A program made the position numbers and the translations under genes. From contig NZ_CP027712.1 in NCBI RefSeq assembly GCF_003945765.1, positions 3,844,001 through 3,908,000 of the forward strand: a stretch of DNA of 64,000 nt, given 5' to 3'. Below the pieces are notes generated by a model, which was not told the DNA's origin, made no database searches, and saw only the letters and a program-made list of their open reading frames with translations. Shown here in pieces: positions 1 to 9,043 of this stretch (position 1 is its first letter; every line of letters starts with the position of its first letter). The stretch is from Pseudomonas chlororaphis subsp. chlororaphis (GTDB taxonomy: Bacteria; Pseudomonadota; Gammaproteobacteria; Pseudomonadales; Pseudomonadaceae).

Positions 1-2169
1 GAATACAAGATCCCCTACGACACCTCGCCCTTCGTCAAGGTCTCGATCACCAAGGTGGTCTACACCCTGGGCGAAGCCATGTTGCTGGTGTTCGCGGTGA
101 TGTTCCTGTTCCTGCAGAACATCCGCTATACGCTGATCCCGACCCTGGTGGTGCCGGTGGCACTGATGGGCACCTTCGCCACCATGCTGGCGCTGGGTTT
201 CTCGATCAACGTGCTGACCATGTTCGGCATGGTCCTGGCCATCGGCATCCTGGTGGACGACGCCATTGTGGTGGTGGAGAACGTCGAACGGATCATGGCC
301 AGCGAGGGCCTGTCGCCCAGGGAGGCGACGCGCAAGGCGATGCAACAGATCACCGGCGCCATCGTCGGCATCACCCTGGTACTGGTGGCGGTGTTCCTGC
401 CGATGGCCTTCATGCCGGGTTCGGTGGGCGTCATCTACCAGCAGTTCTCGCTGTCGATGGCCACCTCGATCCTGTTCTCGGCCTTCCTCGCCCTGACCCT
501 GACCCCGGCCCTGTGCGCCACCCTGCTCAAGCCGATCGCCAAGGGCGAGCACCATGAAAAAGGCGGCTTCTTCGGCTGGTTCAACCGGCGCTTCGAAAAC
601 CTCAGCGACGGCTACCAGCGCTGGGTCGCCTACGCGCTGAAACGCTGCGGCCGCTACCTGCTGGTGTACGGCGTGCTGCTGGTGGGCCTGGGGCTGCTGT
701 TCAGCCGCCTGCCCTCTTCGTTCCTGCCGGTGGAAGACCAGGGCTACACCATCACCGACATCCAGCTGCCACCGGGCGCGAGCAAGAACCGCACGATCCA
801 GGTGGTGGAACAGATCGAGGCGCACAACGCCAGCGAGCCGGGAGTCGGCGACAGCACGGTGATTCTCGGCTTCAGCTTCTCCGGCAGCGGGCAGAACGCC
901 GCGCTGACCTTCACCACCCTCAAGGACTGGTCGCAGCGCGGCAGCGACGACTCGGCGCAATCCATCGCCGACCGGGCCAACGCCGCCTTCAGTGAAATCA
1001 AGGACGCGGTGTCCTACGCCGTGTTGCCACCGCCGGTGGACGGCCTGGGCACCTCCAGCGGCTTCGAGTTCCGCCTGCAGGACCGCGGCGGCCTCGGCCA
1101 TGCCGCGCTGATGCAGGCCCGCACCGACTTGCTGGCCGCCGCGGAAAAGAGCCCGATCCTCGTCAACGTGCGCGAAAGCGCCCTGGCCGAGGCGCCGCAG
1201 GTGCACCTGGAAGTCGACCGCAAGCAGGCCAATGCCCTGGGCGTGTCCTTTGCCGACATCGGCAATGTGCTGTCCACCGCGGTCGGTTCCAGCTACATCA
1301 ACGACTTCCCCAACCAGGGACGGATGCAGCGAGTGGTGGTCCAGGCCGAGGGCGATCGACGCAGCCAGGTGGAAGACCTGCTGAAGATCAACGTGCGCAA
1401 CAACCTCGGCAAGATGGTGCCGCTGTCGGCCTTTGCCCAGGCGCGCTGGACCCAGGGCCCGACCCAGTTGACCCGCTACAACGGCTACCCGGCCATCAGC
1501 ATTTCCGGCGAGCCGAGCGCGGGCCACAGCACCGGCGAGGCCATGGCGGAAATCGAGCGCCTGGTCAGCCAGCTGCCCACCGGCCTGGGCCAGGAATGGA
1601 CCGGCCTGTCGTTGCAGGAACGCCTGTCCGGCAGCCAGGCGCCGCTGTTGCTCGGGCTGTCGTTGCTGATCGTGTTCCTGTGCCTGGCGGCGCTGTACGA
1701 GAGCTGGTCGATTCCGACCTCGGTGCTGCTGGTGGTGCCCCTGGGTGTGCTCGGCGCGGTGCTCGCGGTGACCCTGCGCGGCATGCCCAACGACGTGTTC
1801 TTCAAGGTCGGGCTGATCACCATCATCGGCCTGTCGGCGAAAAACGCGATCCTGATCATCGAGTTCGCCAAGAGCCTGTACGACGAAGGCCACGACCTGG
1901 TGGACGCTACGGTGCAGGCCGCGCGCCTGCGCCTGCGGCCGATCGTCATGACCTCGCTGGCGTTCATCCTCGGCGTGGTGCCCCTGGCCATCGCCAGCGG
2001 CGCCAGTTCGGCCAGCCAGCAGGCCATCGGCACCGGGGTGATCGGCGGCATGATCACCGCGACCCTGGCGGTGGTATTCGTGCCGGTGTTCTTCGTGGTG
2101 GTGATGAGGCTGGTCAGGCGCAACGGCAAACAAGCGGTGAGCGTCACGGCGCCAGGAGCGGCCGAATAG
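1..2169 (+). CDS. RND (HAE1) multidrug efflux inner-membrane pump, 3' part
   Basis: The frame is open from the first base, so the gene starts before the window; 722 C-terminal residues are visible, about two thirds of a usual 1,030-1,060 residue pump. This is the proton-driven inner-membrane subunit of a tripartite efflux system (AcrB/MexB type). The first visible residues (EYKIPYDTSPFV) match the segment before transmembrane helix 2. The proton-relay Asp-Asp pair of helix 4 lies in GILVDDAIVVVEN (nt 256-261) and the partner Lys of helix 10 in GLSAKNAILIIEFAK (nt 1840). The gene ends in a short polar tail. No outer-membrane factor follows; the adaptor gene would be upstream, outside the window. 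The substrate cannot be told from sequence. Confidence 0.93.
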   Translation, partial: EYKIPYDTSPFVKVSITKVVYTLGEAMLLVFAVMFLFLQNIRYTLIPTLVVPVALMGTFATMLALGFSINVLTMFGMVLAIGILVDDAIVVVENVERIMASEGLSPREATRKAMQQITGAIVGITLVLVAVFLPMAFMPGSVGVIYQQFSLSMATSILFSAFLALTLTPALCATLLKPIAKGEHHEKGGFFGWFNRRFENLSDGYQRWVAYALKRCGRYLLVYGVLLVGLGLLFSRLPSSFLPVEDQGYTITDIQLPPGASKNRTIQVVEQIEAHNASEPGVGDSTVILGFSFSGSGQNAALTFTTLKDWSQRGSDDSAQSIADRANAAFSEIKDAVSYAVLPPPVDGLGTSSGFEFRLQDRGGLGHAALMQARTDLLAAAEKSPILVNVRESALAEAPQVHLEVDRKQANALGVSFADIGNVLSTAVGSSYINDFPNQGRMQRVVVQAEGDRRSQVEDLLKINVRNNLGKMVPLSAFAQARWTQGPTQLTRYNGYPAISISGEPSAGHSTGEAMAEIERLVSQLPTGLGQEWTGLSLQERLSGSQAPLLLGLSLLIVFLCLAALYESWSIPTSVLLVVPLGVLGAVLAVTLRGMPNDVFFKVGLITIIGLSAKNAILIIEFAKSLYDEGHDLVDATVQAARLRLRPIVMTSLAFILGVVPLAIASGASSASQQAIGTGVIGGMITATLAVVFVPVFFVVVMRLVRRNGKQAVSVTAPGAAE

Positions 2170-2239
2170 TCATGCGGCGGCGGGTCTTCAGCGTACCGCG
2201 CGATCGTTGAAGGCTTATCAAGTGACCGTTGAGGACTCA

Positions 2240-2262
2240 TCGCGAGCAAGCTTCGCTCCTAC
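2240..2262. repeat. Single REP, family A
   Basis: One copy of the Pseudomonas REP element read here as TCGCGAGCAAGCTTCGCTCC followed by TAC. It stands alone between the RND gene and the next hairpin and has no inverted partner nearby. Confidence 0.75.
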
Positions 2263-2277
2263 GCAAGAGCCATGTAA

Positions 2278-2300
2278 CCGCAGGGGCCCCGCCCCTGCGG
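2278..2300 (+). terminator. GC-rich hairpin downstream of the RND gene
   Basis: CCGCAGGGG and CCCCTGCGG form a perfect 9-bp stem around CCCCG. No T-run follows, so it is either a weak terminator or an mRNA 3' stabilising structure for the efflux gene. Confidence 0.4.
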
Positions 2301-2346
2301 CGACGGCATGCTAAGGTTTGCGGCAAATCCGCCACTGCGAGCCGCC

Positions 2347-2988
2347 ATGTCCCTTCTTGTACGTACCCACCCTCGCCTGACCATCGGCGCCCTTATCGGC
2401 CTGGCCGCGGGCGTCCTGGTGCCGGCCGACACCCTGATCAGCAAGATTCTCATCGGCTGGAACGCCGGGGTCTGGAGCTACCTGGCGCTGATGTGCTGGC
2501 TCACCGCGCGCTCCAAGGCCGACGATGTGAAACGCATTGCCGAGGTCGAGGACGAAAACGCCGGGCTGGTGCTGCTCATGGTCTGCATCGCGGCCATCGC
2601 CAGCCTCGCCGCCATCACCCTCTCGCTGTCCGGCAGCAAGGACCTGGAAACCGGCCGGCGCCTGCTGCACTACGCTTTTACCGGCCTCACGGTGATCGGT
2701 TCCTGGCTGCTGATCGGGGTGATCTTCAGCGTGCACTACGCCCGCCTCTACTACACCTGGGGCGGCAAGGACCCGGCGCTGCGCTTTCCCGAAGGCCTGA
2801 CCACCCCCAATTACTGGGACTTCCTGTACTTCTCCTTCACCATCGGCGTGGCGGTGCAGACTTCCGACGTCGGCGTCGCCACCCGCGAGCTGCGCAAGAT
2901 CGTCCTGGCCCAGTCGCTGATCGGCTTTCTGTTCAACACCGCGATCCTCGGGTTTTCCATCAACATCGCCGCCGGGCTGTTCGGTTGA
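2347..2988 (+). CDS. DUF1345 family inner-membrane protein
   Basis: 213 residues with about five hydrophobic segments. The conserved block [20 protein letters not shown] near residues 157-177 resembles the pore/selectivity region of two-TM ion channels and is the hallmark of DUF1345 proteins. The function of the family is not established. I chose the ATG at 2347 ([12 protein letters not shown]) because family members begin close to this point; an in-frame ATG at 2308 would add 13 residues and sits right behind the GC hairpin. It is monocistronic as far as can be seen. Confidence 0.8.
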   Translation: MSLLVRTHPRLTIGALIGLAAGVLVPADTLISKILIGWNAGVWSYLALMCWLTARSKADDVKRIAEVEDENAGLVLLMVCIAAIASLAAITLSLSGSKDLETGRRLLHYAFTGLTVIGSWLLIGVIFSVHYARLYYTWGGKDPALRFPEGLTTPNYWDFLYFSFTIGVAVQTSDVGVATRELRKIVLAQSLIGFLFNTAILGFSINIAAGLFG

Positions 2989-3063
2989 AGTCGCACAAAT
3001 CTTCTAGACCCGCCCTGGCCGGCGGGCGCTAACTGTCACGCTCGCCCTTGCCACGGACACGCC

Positions 3064-3903
3064 ATGAACGCGCACAACTGGATCGATCTGGCCCAGGACG
3101 CCGATACCGGCATCGAAACCCTGCGCGCCCATTTCACCGGCCATGCCTACGACCCTCACTGGCATGACAGCTACCTGGTGGGCGTGACCGAAGAAGGCGT
3201 GCAGCAATTCCACTGCCGGCGCGAGCGTTTTCACAGCACCCCGGGCAAGGTGTTCCTGCTCGAGCCCGGGGAAATCCATGACGGCGATGCCCCCACCGAA
3301 AGCGGCTTCACCTACCGCATGCTCTACCTCGACCCGCACTGGCTGGAGCGTGAACTGAGCGCGCTGTTCGAAGAGGCGCCGGCCGACAGCCAGCTGAGTT
3401 TCGCCACCACCCTGGCCAGCGACCAACGCCTGGCCCTGGCCACCAGCAATGCCTTCCACAGCCTGCACCACGGCGAGCTGCGCATTGTCCGCCAGAGCGC
3501 CGTGGACCAGTTGCTCGACCAGCTCACCGGCCACCTGCACTGGCGCAAGCGCCACCACGCAGACCCGCGCCTGCCCCTGGTGGCGCACAAGGCCCGCGAC
3601 TACCTGCATGCCCACGCCCAGCAGGACATCAGCCTGGACGAGCTGGGCGCGGTCTGCGGCGTCGACCGCTTCCGCCTGACCCGCGCCTTCAAGGCCGCCT
3701 ATGGCCTGCCGCCCCACGCCTACCTGGTGCAGTTGCGCCTGGCCAAGGCGCGGCGCCTGCTGGCCCGCGGCGAACAGCCGGCCGAGGTGGCCATGGCCCT
3801 GGGGTTCGCCGACCAGAGCCATATGGGCCGCTGGTTCGTCCGCGTCTATGGCCTGACCCCGGCGGCCTACCGCAAGCGCTGCTCAAACCTTCCAGACGCC
3901 TGA
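3064..3903 (+). CDS. AraC-family transcriptional regulator
   Basis: 279 residues. An N-terminal cupin-like sensing domain (about 5-150, with HWHDSYLVG and LEPGEIHDGD) is followed by two helix-turn-helix motifs of the AraC type (about 175-275; the second reads AEVAMALGFADQSHMGRWF). It lies 52 nt upstream of a LysE-family exporter in the same direction. This AraC-LysE pairing is common in pseudomonads and suggests that it activates the exporter in response to an amino acid or related metabolite. The ligand is unknown. Confidence 0.88.
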   Translation: MNAHNWIDLAQDADTGIETLRAHFTGHAYDPHWHDSYLVGVTEEGVQQFHCRRERFHSTPGKVFLLEPGEIHDGDAPTESGFTYRMLYLDPHWLERELSALFEEAPADSQLSFATTLASDQRLALATSNAFHSLHHGELRIVRQSAVDQLLDQLTGHLHWRKRHHADPRLPLVAHKARDYLHAHAQQDISLDELGAVCGVDRFRLTRAFKAAYGLPPHAYLVQLRLAKARRLLARGEQPAEVAMALGFADQSHMGRWFVRVYGLTPAAYRKRCSNLPDA

Positions 3904-3955
3904 ACCCGCACCGGCGAAGATCGCCTCCCTCGATCTTCACTGGAGCCTGCTCACG

Positions 3956-4579
3956 ATGTTCTCCTTCTTACCTTCCCTGCCCAGCCTGCTGCCCTTTCTG
4001 CTGTTCGCCTTCGTGGCCTCGATCACCCCGGGGCCGACCAATATCCTGGTGCTGAGCAACAGCGCCCGCTACGGGTTCAAGGCCGCGCTGCCGATCGTTG
4101 TCGGCGCCTGCGTGGCCGCCGCCGGCATTGTCGTGCTGGTGGGCAGCGGCCTCGGCCGCACGCTGATGGAAGTGCCCGGCCTGCCGAGCGCCATGCGCTG
4201 GGCCGGGGTGATCTGGTTGAGCTACCTGGCCTGGCAGATCTTCCGTGCCCCGGCCGCGTCCCTCGACCCACAAGCGGACACCCACCACCGGCGCCTGGGC
4301 CTGCTCGGCGCCGCCAGCCTGCAACTGGTCAACCCGAAAACCTGGATGATGGCCCTGGCCGTGATCAGTGTGTTCGCCGGCAACGGCAGCGAACGCCAGG
4401 ACCAGGTGTTGTACCTGTCGCTGGTGTTTTTCCTGGTGTCCTTGCCCTGCCTCGGCACCTGGGCGCTGCTCGGCGCCGGCTCCGCCTGGCTGCTGCGCTC
4501 GCCGCGGGCCATGCAGCGTTTCAACCGGGGCATGGCGCTGTTGCTGCTGGCCTCGGCCTGGTTAAGCCTGTGGGCCTGA
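3956..4579 (+). CDS. LysE/RhtB family amino-acid exporter
   Basis: 207 residues and six predicted membrane helices, the normal size for this family. The N-terminal signature SITPGPTNILVLSNSARYG (about 22-40) is the conserved LysE/RhtB motif. Family members export amino acids or homoserine-like compounds by proton antiport. It follows the AraC gene by 52 nt with a GGAG-like ribosome site at 3942-3945, so the two are probably one operon. The exported compound is not predictable. Confidence 0.88.
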   Translation: MFSFLPSLPSLLPFLLFAFVASITPGPTNILVLSNSARYGFKAALPIVVGACVAAAGIVVLVGSGLGRTLMEVPGLPSAMRWAGVIWLSYLAWQIFRAPAASLDPQADTHHRRLGLLGAASLQLVNPKTWMMALAVISVFAGNGSERQDQVLYLSLVFFLVSLPCLGTWALLGAGSAWLLRSPRAMQRFNRGMALLLLASAWLSLWA

Positions 4580-4711
4580 ACTGAGTCGCCCCAGTGCAAG
4601 AGCCGGTCGCCTCAGGGCGCTTTCATAGCGGCCAGGGTTACCTACAGTGGTGGGCACGGCGCAACAAGACGCCGCTTCTGACAATAACGACCTGCCGGAC
4701 GAGACCCTGTG

Positions 4712-5656
4712 ATGAAAACCCTGTTCAAGCCTTGTCTCCCGCTGCTCTGTGGCGCCCTGCTGCTCAGCGCCAATGCCTGGGCCAGTGAGCCCGCCTCCTG
4801 CAAGACCGTGCGCATGGGCGTGGTCAACTGGACCGACGTCATCGCCACCAGCGGCATGGCCGACGTGCTGCTGACCGGCCTGGGTTACGACAGCAAACAG
4901 ACCAGCGCCGTGCAGCAGATCATCTTCGCCGGCATCCGCGACAAGCGCCTGGACATCTTCCTCGGCTACTGGCAACCGGCGATGGACAAGAACATCGCGC
5001 CGTTCCTCGAGGCCGGGCAGGTCAAGGTCCTGGACCAACCGAGCCTGGCCGACGCCCAGGCCACCCTCGCCGTGCCGGACTATGTCGCCGCCGCGGGCCT
5101 GAAGACCTTCGCCGACATCGCCCGCTTCAAGGAGCCACTGGGCGGCAAGATTTATGGTATCGAGCCCGGCAGCGGCGCCAACACCACCATCAAGACGATG
5201 ATCGACAGCGACCGCTTCGGCCTCAAGGGCTTCAAGCTGGTGGAGTCCGGCGAGGCCGGCATGCTCGCGGCGGTGCAACGGGCGATCAACCGCAAGGAGT
5301 TCGTGGTCTTCGTCGGCTGGACCCCGCACCCGATGAACATCAACATGCGGATCGCCTACCTGACCGGCAGCGAAGACGTCTACGGCCCCAATGAAGGCGC
5401 AGCCAAGGTGTCCACCGTCACCGCGCCGGACTACGCCGAGCGCTGCCCCAACGTCCAGCGCCTGCTGCAGAACCTGACCTTCAGCGCGGCCCAGGAAAGC
5501 CAGCTGATGGTGCCGATCATGGAACGCAAGACGCCTCAGGACGTGGCTCGGCAATGGCTGCGCGAGCACCCCGAAGACCTGCAACGCTGGCTGGCCGGGG
5601 TCAGCAGCTTCGAGGGCAAGGACGGCGTGACGGCGGTGCAGGCCAGCCTGAAATAG
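4712..5656 (+). CDS. Choline/glycine-betaine ABC transporter periplasmic binding protein (OpuAC type)
   Basis: 314 residues with a clear signal peptide (MKTLFKPCLPLLCGALLLSA, cleavage after NAWA-S). The mature chain follows the ChoX/OpuAC fold, with VNWTDV near residue 35 and FLGYWQPAMD near residue 85, both typical ligand-cage regions rich in Trp and Tyr. It would deliver choline, betaine or carnitine to an inner-membrane ABC permease. No permease or ATPase gene flanks it, so it is an orphan binding protein like BetX of P. aeruginosa that would share a core transporter. A GTG lies one codon upstream; ATG 4712 is preferred. Confidence 0.85.
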   Translation: MKTLFKPCLPLLCGALLLSANAWASEPASCKTVRMGVVNWTDVIATSGMADVLLTGLGYDSKQTSAVQQIIFAGIRDKRLDIFLGYWQPAMDKNIAPFLEAGQVKVLDQPSLADAQATLAVPDYVAAAGLKTFADIARFKEPLGGKIYGIEPGSGANTTIKTMIDSDRFGLKGFKLVESGEAGMLAAVQRAINRKEFVVFVGWTPHPMNINMRIAYLTGSEDVYGPNEGAAKVSTVTAPDYAERCPNVQRLLQNLTFSAAQESQLMVPIMERKTPQDVARQWLREHPEDLQRWLAGVSSFEGKDGVTAVQASLK

Positions 5657-5726
5657 TGGCGCCCTGCCGGTCTCATCGCGAGCCAGCTCGCGATGGCCCT
5701 CTTCCAGACAACGGACACCTCCAGCC

Positions 5727-6653
5727 ATGCGCCACTACCCGCTCTCCCCCCAACTCGCCGCCTTCGTCGAGCGCACCCTGAGCTTCACCAGCCCCGACAA
5801 CAGTTTCAAGGGCCTGCGCGACAGCTACAGCCGCATGTGCCGCGCCTTCACCTCGCCCCATCCCGAGGGCCTGCGGGTCAGCGAATTGCAACTGGCCGGG
5901 GTGCCCGCGCGCGCCTATTGCCTCGTCCGCCCAATGCCCGCGGACGGCTGGCCTTGCCTGTTGTACCTGCATGGTGGCGGCTGGGTGGTGGGCGACCTGG
6001 ATTCCCACGACTTCATCACCGCCTACCTGGCGGCGCAGTTGCAGGTGCTGGTGATTGCCGTGGATTACCGCCTGGCGCCCGAGCATCCGTTCCCCGCCGC
6101 CTTCGACGATTGCCTGGCGGCCTGGCGCGCCTTGCAGGCCGGCGCCAGCCCCTTTGCCCTGGATGCCCGGCGGCAGCTGGTGATCGGCGACAGCGCCGGC
6201 GGCAACCTCGCCGCGGCCTTGTGCCTGGCCCTGCGCGATGCCGGCGAACAGCTGCCCGCCGCCCAGGTGCTGCTGTACCCCGGCCTCGGCGGCGCCGCCG
6301 ACCTGCCCTCGCGCAGCCAGTGCGCCGATGCGCCGCTGCTCGGCAGCAACGACCTGGACGCCTACCAAGCCCTGTATCTGCCCGGTCCGGAACGGCATTC
6401 GCCTTATGCCCGGCCCTTGCTGGCCACGGACTTGCGCGGCCTGCCCGCCGCCTTTATCGCCCTGGCGCAGTTCGACCCGCTGCGCGACGACGGCGAGCTG
6501 TATCACCAGCGACTGCTGGCCGCCGACGGCCACAGCCAGCTGTACCCGGGCCTCGGCCTGGTGCATGGCTGCCTGCGCGCCCGAGGCCTGGCGCCGGAGG
6601 TGGATGCGCTGTATGGCGCCCTGCTCGATTACCTACGGGCCTGCCTCGAATAG
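5727..6653 (+). CDS. Alpha/beta hydrolase, hormone-sensitive-lipase family esterase
   Basis: 308 residues. The HSL-family oxyanion-hole motif HGGGW occurs in YLHGGGWVVGDLDSHD (about 82-97) and the nucleophile Ser in GDSAGGNLA (about 154-162). An Asp in FDPLRDDGE and a His in GLVHGCLR complete a plausible catalytic triad. Family members hydrolyse short-chain carboxylic esters in the cytoplasm. It starts 70 nt after the binding-protein gene, but the intergenic sequence carries a palindrome (TCGCGAGC/GCTCGCGA) and nothing links the two functionally. Substrate unknown. Confidence 0.85.
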   Translation: MRHYPLSPQLAAFVERTLSFTSPDNSFKGLRDSYSRMCRAFTSPHPEGLRVSELQLAGVPARAYCLVRPMPADGWPCLLYLHGGGWVVGDLDSHDFITAYLAAQLQVLVIAVDYRLAPEHPFPAAFDDCLAAWRALQAGASPFALDARRQLVIGDSAGGNLAAALCLALRDAGEQLPAAQVLLYPGLGGAADLPSRSQCADAPLLGSNDLDAYQALYLPGPERHSPYARPLLATDLRGLPAAFIALAQFDPLRDDGELYHQRLLAADGHSQLYPGLGLVHGCLRARGLAPEVDALYGALLDYLRACLE

Positions 6654-6681
6654 TTTTTCTCCGGGAAACCGCGTGGTCTTT

Positions 6682-6760
6682 ATCGCGGGCAAGCCTCGCT
6701 CCTACGAAGAGCCCGTCACGCGCATGACTTCCCCCCGTAGGAGCGAGGCTTGCCCGCGAT
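6682..6760. repeat. REPIN, family A (perfect 24-nt inverted arms)
   Basis: Positions 6682-6705 and 6737-6760 are exact reverse complements of each other, each one REP of the GTAGGAGCGAGGCTTGCC type, separated by 31 nt. It fills most of the space between the esterase and ptxS genes. Confidence 0.9.
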
Positions 6761-6885
6761 CACCTGCAACGCAGGTGCCAGACACCTCCTCTGCCGAAGA
6801 AGACCGCCCACGATCGACTGCATGACATTTTTTTCATGCCGCTGGCGCTGATCGCGCTTGACGGCGAAAGCGCTTTGCTGTTTCC

Positions 6886-6899
6886 TGAAACCGGTTTCA
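6886..6899. promoter_or_regulatory. PtxS operator upstream of ptxS
   Basis: TGAAACCGGTTTCA is a perfect 14-bp palindrome and is the operator described for PtxS in Pseudomonas. It lies 73 nt before the chosen ptxS start and implies autoregulation. A second identical copy precedes kguE. Confidence 0.88.
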
Positions 6900-6951
6900 G
6901 CGATGCGGCAGAACGTCGCACCTGGAGCGGATACACCCCATAACAAGAACG

Positions 6952-6959
6952 CCAAAGAC
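6952..6959 (+). promoter_or_regulatory. CA motif (Hfq/Crc site) in the ptxS leader
   Basis: AACAAGAA fits the AAnAAnAA consensus used by Hfq/Crc in Pseudomonas. It lies 12 nt upstream of the GTG start. Confidence 0.45.
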
Positions 6960-6971
6960 AGGTCGCCGCCC

Positions 6972-8000
6972 GTGAACAGTTTTTCCGCCGCCCAGCGCAG
7001 CCGCGTCACCATGCTCGATGTCGCCGAACGCGCCGGGGTCTCCAAGGCCAGCGTGTCGCGCTTTATCGGCGAAGACCGCGCCCTGCTCTCCGATGCCATC
7101 GCCCTGCGCATCGAACAGGCAATAGCCGAGCTGGGCTACCGCCCGAACCAGATGGCCCGTGGCCTGAAACGCGGGCGCACGCGCCTGATCGGCATGCTGG
7201 TGGCCGATATCCGCAACCCCTATTCGATTGCCGTGATGCATGGCGTGGAAACCGCCTGCCGCCAGCACGGCTACAGCCTGGTGGTGTGCAACACCGACCG
7301 CGACGACGAGCAGGAGCGCCAGCACCTGGCCAACCTGCGCTCGTACAACATCGAAGGCCTGATCGTGAACACCCTGGGCCATCATCTGGACGAACTGCGC
7401 GAACTGCACCGGGAAATGCCCATGGTCCTGGTGGACCGCAAGGTCGAGCAACTGCACAGCGACCTGGTCGGCCTGGACAACCCGCAAGCCGTGCGCAGCG
7501 CCATCGAACACCTGCAAGAGCGCGGCTACCGCGACCTGCTGCTGGTCAGCGAACCCCATGACGGCACCAGCTCGCGGATCGAGCGCAGCAACAGTTTCAA
7601 GGCGCAGATCGAGCAACGCCCGGGCTTGCAAGGCGCGGCGGTGGAAACCGGCACCGCGCTGAACCAGCAACTGCAACAGTTCCTCGCCGCCCCCGGCCCC
7701 GGTCCGAAAGCGCTGTTCTGCGCCAACGGCGTCGCCGCCCTGGCCGCGACCCGGGCCTTGCGCGAGCTGGGCTGCCCGTTGTTCGACGAGATCGGCCTGA
7801 TCGCCCTCGACGACCTCGACTGGTACCCGCTGGTGGGCAGCGGCATCACCGCCCTCGCCCAACCCACCGAACGCATCGGCGCCAGCGCCTTCGAGTGCCT
7901 GCTCAAGCGTTTGCGCGGCGATGTCGAGCCGCTGCGGGTGCTGGATTTCCCGGCCGAGCTGATCGTCCGCGGTTCCACCCGACAGCGAGGATCTCTGTAA
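6972..8000 (+). CDS. ptxS: LacI-family repressor of 2-ketogluconate metabolism, PtxS
   Basis: 342 residues from GTG 6972 (MNSFSAAQRSRVTMLDVAERAG). The LacI helix-turn-helix is at about 12-60 (VTMLDVAERAGVSKASVSRF) with hinge helix PNQMARGLKRG, followed by a periplasmic-binding-protein-like effector domain. PtxS binds TGAAACCGGTTTCA and is released by 2-ketogluconate; both operator copies are present, one in front of this gene and one in front of kguE. The order ptxS-kguE-kguK-kguT-kguD is that known from P. aeruginosa and P. putida. An open frame extends to ATG 6858, but that would put the operator inside the coding sequence, so the internal GTG is preferred. Confidence 0.93.
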   Translation: MNSFSAAQRSRVTMLDVAERAGVSKASVSRFIGEDRALLSDAIALRIEQAIAELGYRPNQMARGLKRGRTRLIGMLVADIRNPYSIAVMHGVETACRQHGYSLVVCNTDRDDEQERQHLANLRSYNIEGLIVNTLGHHLDELRELHREMPMVLVDRKVEQLHSDLVGLDNPQAVRSAIEHLQERGYRDLLLVSEPHDGTSSRIERSNSFKAQIEQRPGLQGAAVETGTALNQQLQQFLAAPGPGPKALFCANGVAALAATRALRELGCPLFDEIGLIALDDLDWYPLVGSGITALAQPTERIGASAFECLLKRLRGDVEPLRVLDFPAELIVRGSTRQRGSL

Positions 8001-8031
8001 CCACTGATCGACTCGGGAATCGCGGTGCCGG

Positions 8032-8169
8032 TGTAGCCGCTGCCGAGCCTGCGAGGCTGCGATCGGCAACGCAGTTGCCGCAAGACCTGCGTCCGCGATC
8101 GGCCTGGAAAACGCTTCGGCCGGGTTACGACGGCTACGCCGCCGATCGCAGCCTGCGGCAGCGGCTACA
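8032..8169. repeat. REPIN, family B, between ptxS and kguE
   Basis: TGTAGCCGCTGCCGAGCC at the left and its imperfect inverted partner ending GCAGCGGCTACA at the right, 138 bp overall. The left arm is the longer GAGCCTGCGAGGCTGCGATC variant. Confidence 0.85.
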
Positions 8170-8234
8170 GGGAACGGCGCAGGCATGAAGATAGGGAAAC
8201 GAGCTTCTTTTTGGGGGCTTTTTTTGAGAAGAAA

Positions 8235-8248
8235 TGAAACCGGTTTCA
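8235..8248. promoter_or_regulatory. PtxS operator upstream of kguE
   Basis: Second perfect TGAAACCGGTTTCA. It ends at the base where the kguE ribosome-binding site AGAGG (8248-8252) begins, so bound PtxS would sit just upstream of or over the translation start region and could block elongating polymerase. Confidence 0.9.
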
Positions 8249-8260
8249 GAGGCCATGAGC

Positions 8261-9043
8261 ATGAATAAATCGCCTGTCTCCATCAGCCTGTCCAGCTACG
8301 GCGCCGACCGCGTCCGTGAGCAGGGCCAGGGCAGTTTCATCGAGGTGCTGGCCGCCGCCGGCGCGTCGCGCATCGAATGGCGCGAAGAGCTGCTGACCGT
8401 CGAAGACCCGTCCCAGCTGGCCCGGGCCACCCGCGAGCGGCAACTGGAAAGCGTGTTTTCTTCGCCGCTGGAACTCTGGGTGGTCGGGCGTTCCCGGGCC
8501 AACCCGCTGCTGGAACAGGCGCTGCAACGGGCCGAAGCCTTCGGCGCGAAAAGCCTCAAGGTGTCCCTGGGGTATTTCACCGAGCACAACGACCTGCCCC
8601 AGCTGGCCCTGCTGCTAGCGCAGTCCCCGGTGCAATTGCTGGTGGAAAACGACCAGACCCTGCACGGCGGGCGCATCGAACCCTTCCAGCGCTTCTTCGC
8701 CGAGGTCGAGCGCCACCGCCTGCCGGTGCAGATGACCTTCGATATCGGCAACTGGCAGTGGCAGGACCAGTCCGCCTCCGTCGCCGCGCGCCTGCTCGGC
8801 CGGCACGTCGGCTACGTGCACTGCAAGGCCGTGGCCCGGCGCGCCGACGGCAAGCTGGTGGCGATACCGCCGGGCATGGCCGACCTGCACCTGTGGGAAC
8901 AATTGCTGCGGCACATGACTCAAGGTGTGACCCGGGCCGTGGAATACCCGCTGCAAGGCGAAGACCTGGTGCAGCTGACCCGCGAACACGTCGCCACCCT
9001 CGCCCGCCTCGGCCAGTCCCGCCTGGAGCACGCCCATGTCTGA
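8261..9043 (+). CDS. kguE: 2-ketogluconate utilisation protein KguE (TIM-barrel, xylose-isomerase-like)
   Basis: 260 residues, AP-endonuclease-2/xylose-isomerase-like TIM barrel ([12 protein letters not shown] and VHCKAV are typical metal-site strands). First gene of the kgu operon; its exact biochemical role is unsettled and an epimerase/isomerase role is assumed. Three in-frame ATGs exist: 8234 overlaps the PtxS operator, 8255 is too close to the Shine-Dalgarno AGAGG (8248-8252), and 8261 has 8-nt spacing and is chosen ([14 protein letters not shown]). Its stop overlaps the kguK start by 8 nt, showing translational coupling. Confidence 0.9.
   Translation: MNKSPVSISLSSYGADRVREQGQGSFIEVLAAAGASRIEWREELLTVEDPSQLARATRERQLESVFSSPLELWVVGRSRANPLLEQALQRAEAFGAKSLKVSLGYFTEHNDLPQLALLLAQSPVQLLVENDQTLHGGRIEPFQRFFAEVERHRLPVQMTFDIGNWQWQDQSASVAARLLGRHVGYVHCKAVARRADGKLVAIPPGMADLHLWEQLLRHMTQGVTRAVEYPLQGEDLVQLTREHVATLARLGQSRLEHAHV

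Noticed and set aside
2308..2346. Alternative upstream start of the DUF1345 gene
   Set aside because: Immediately follows the GC hairpin, lacks a ribosome site and adds residues not typical of the family.
5674..5693. TCGCGAGCCAGCTCGCGA palindrome between the binding protein and esterase genes
   Set aside because: Looks like a degraded family-A REP remnant; too short to call.
6858..6971. Upstream extension of ptxS
   Set aside because: Would place the PtxS operator inside the coding region and adds a non-conserved N-terminus before the LacI helix-turn-helix.
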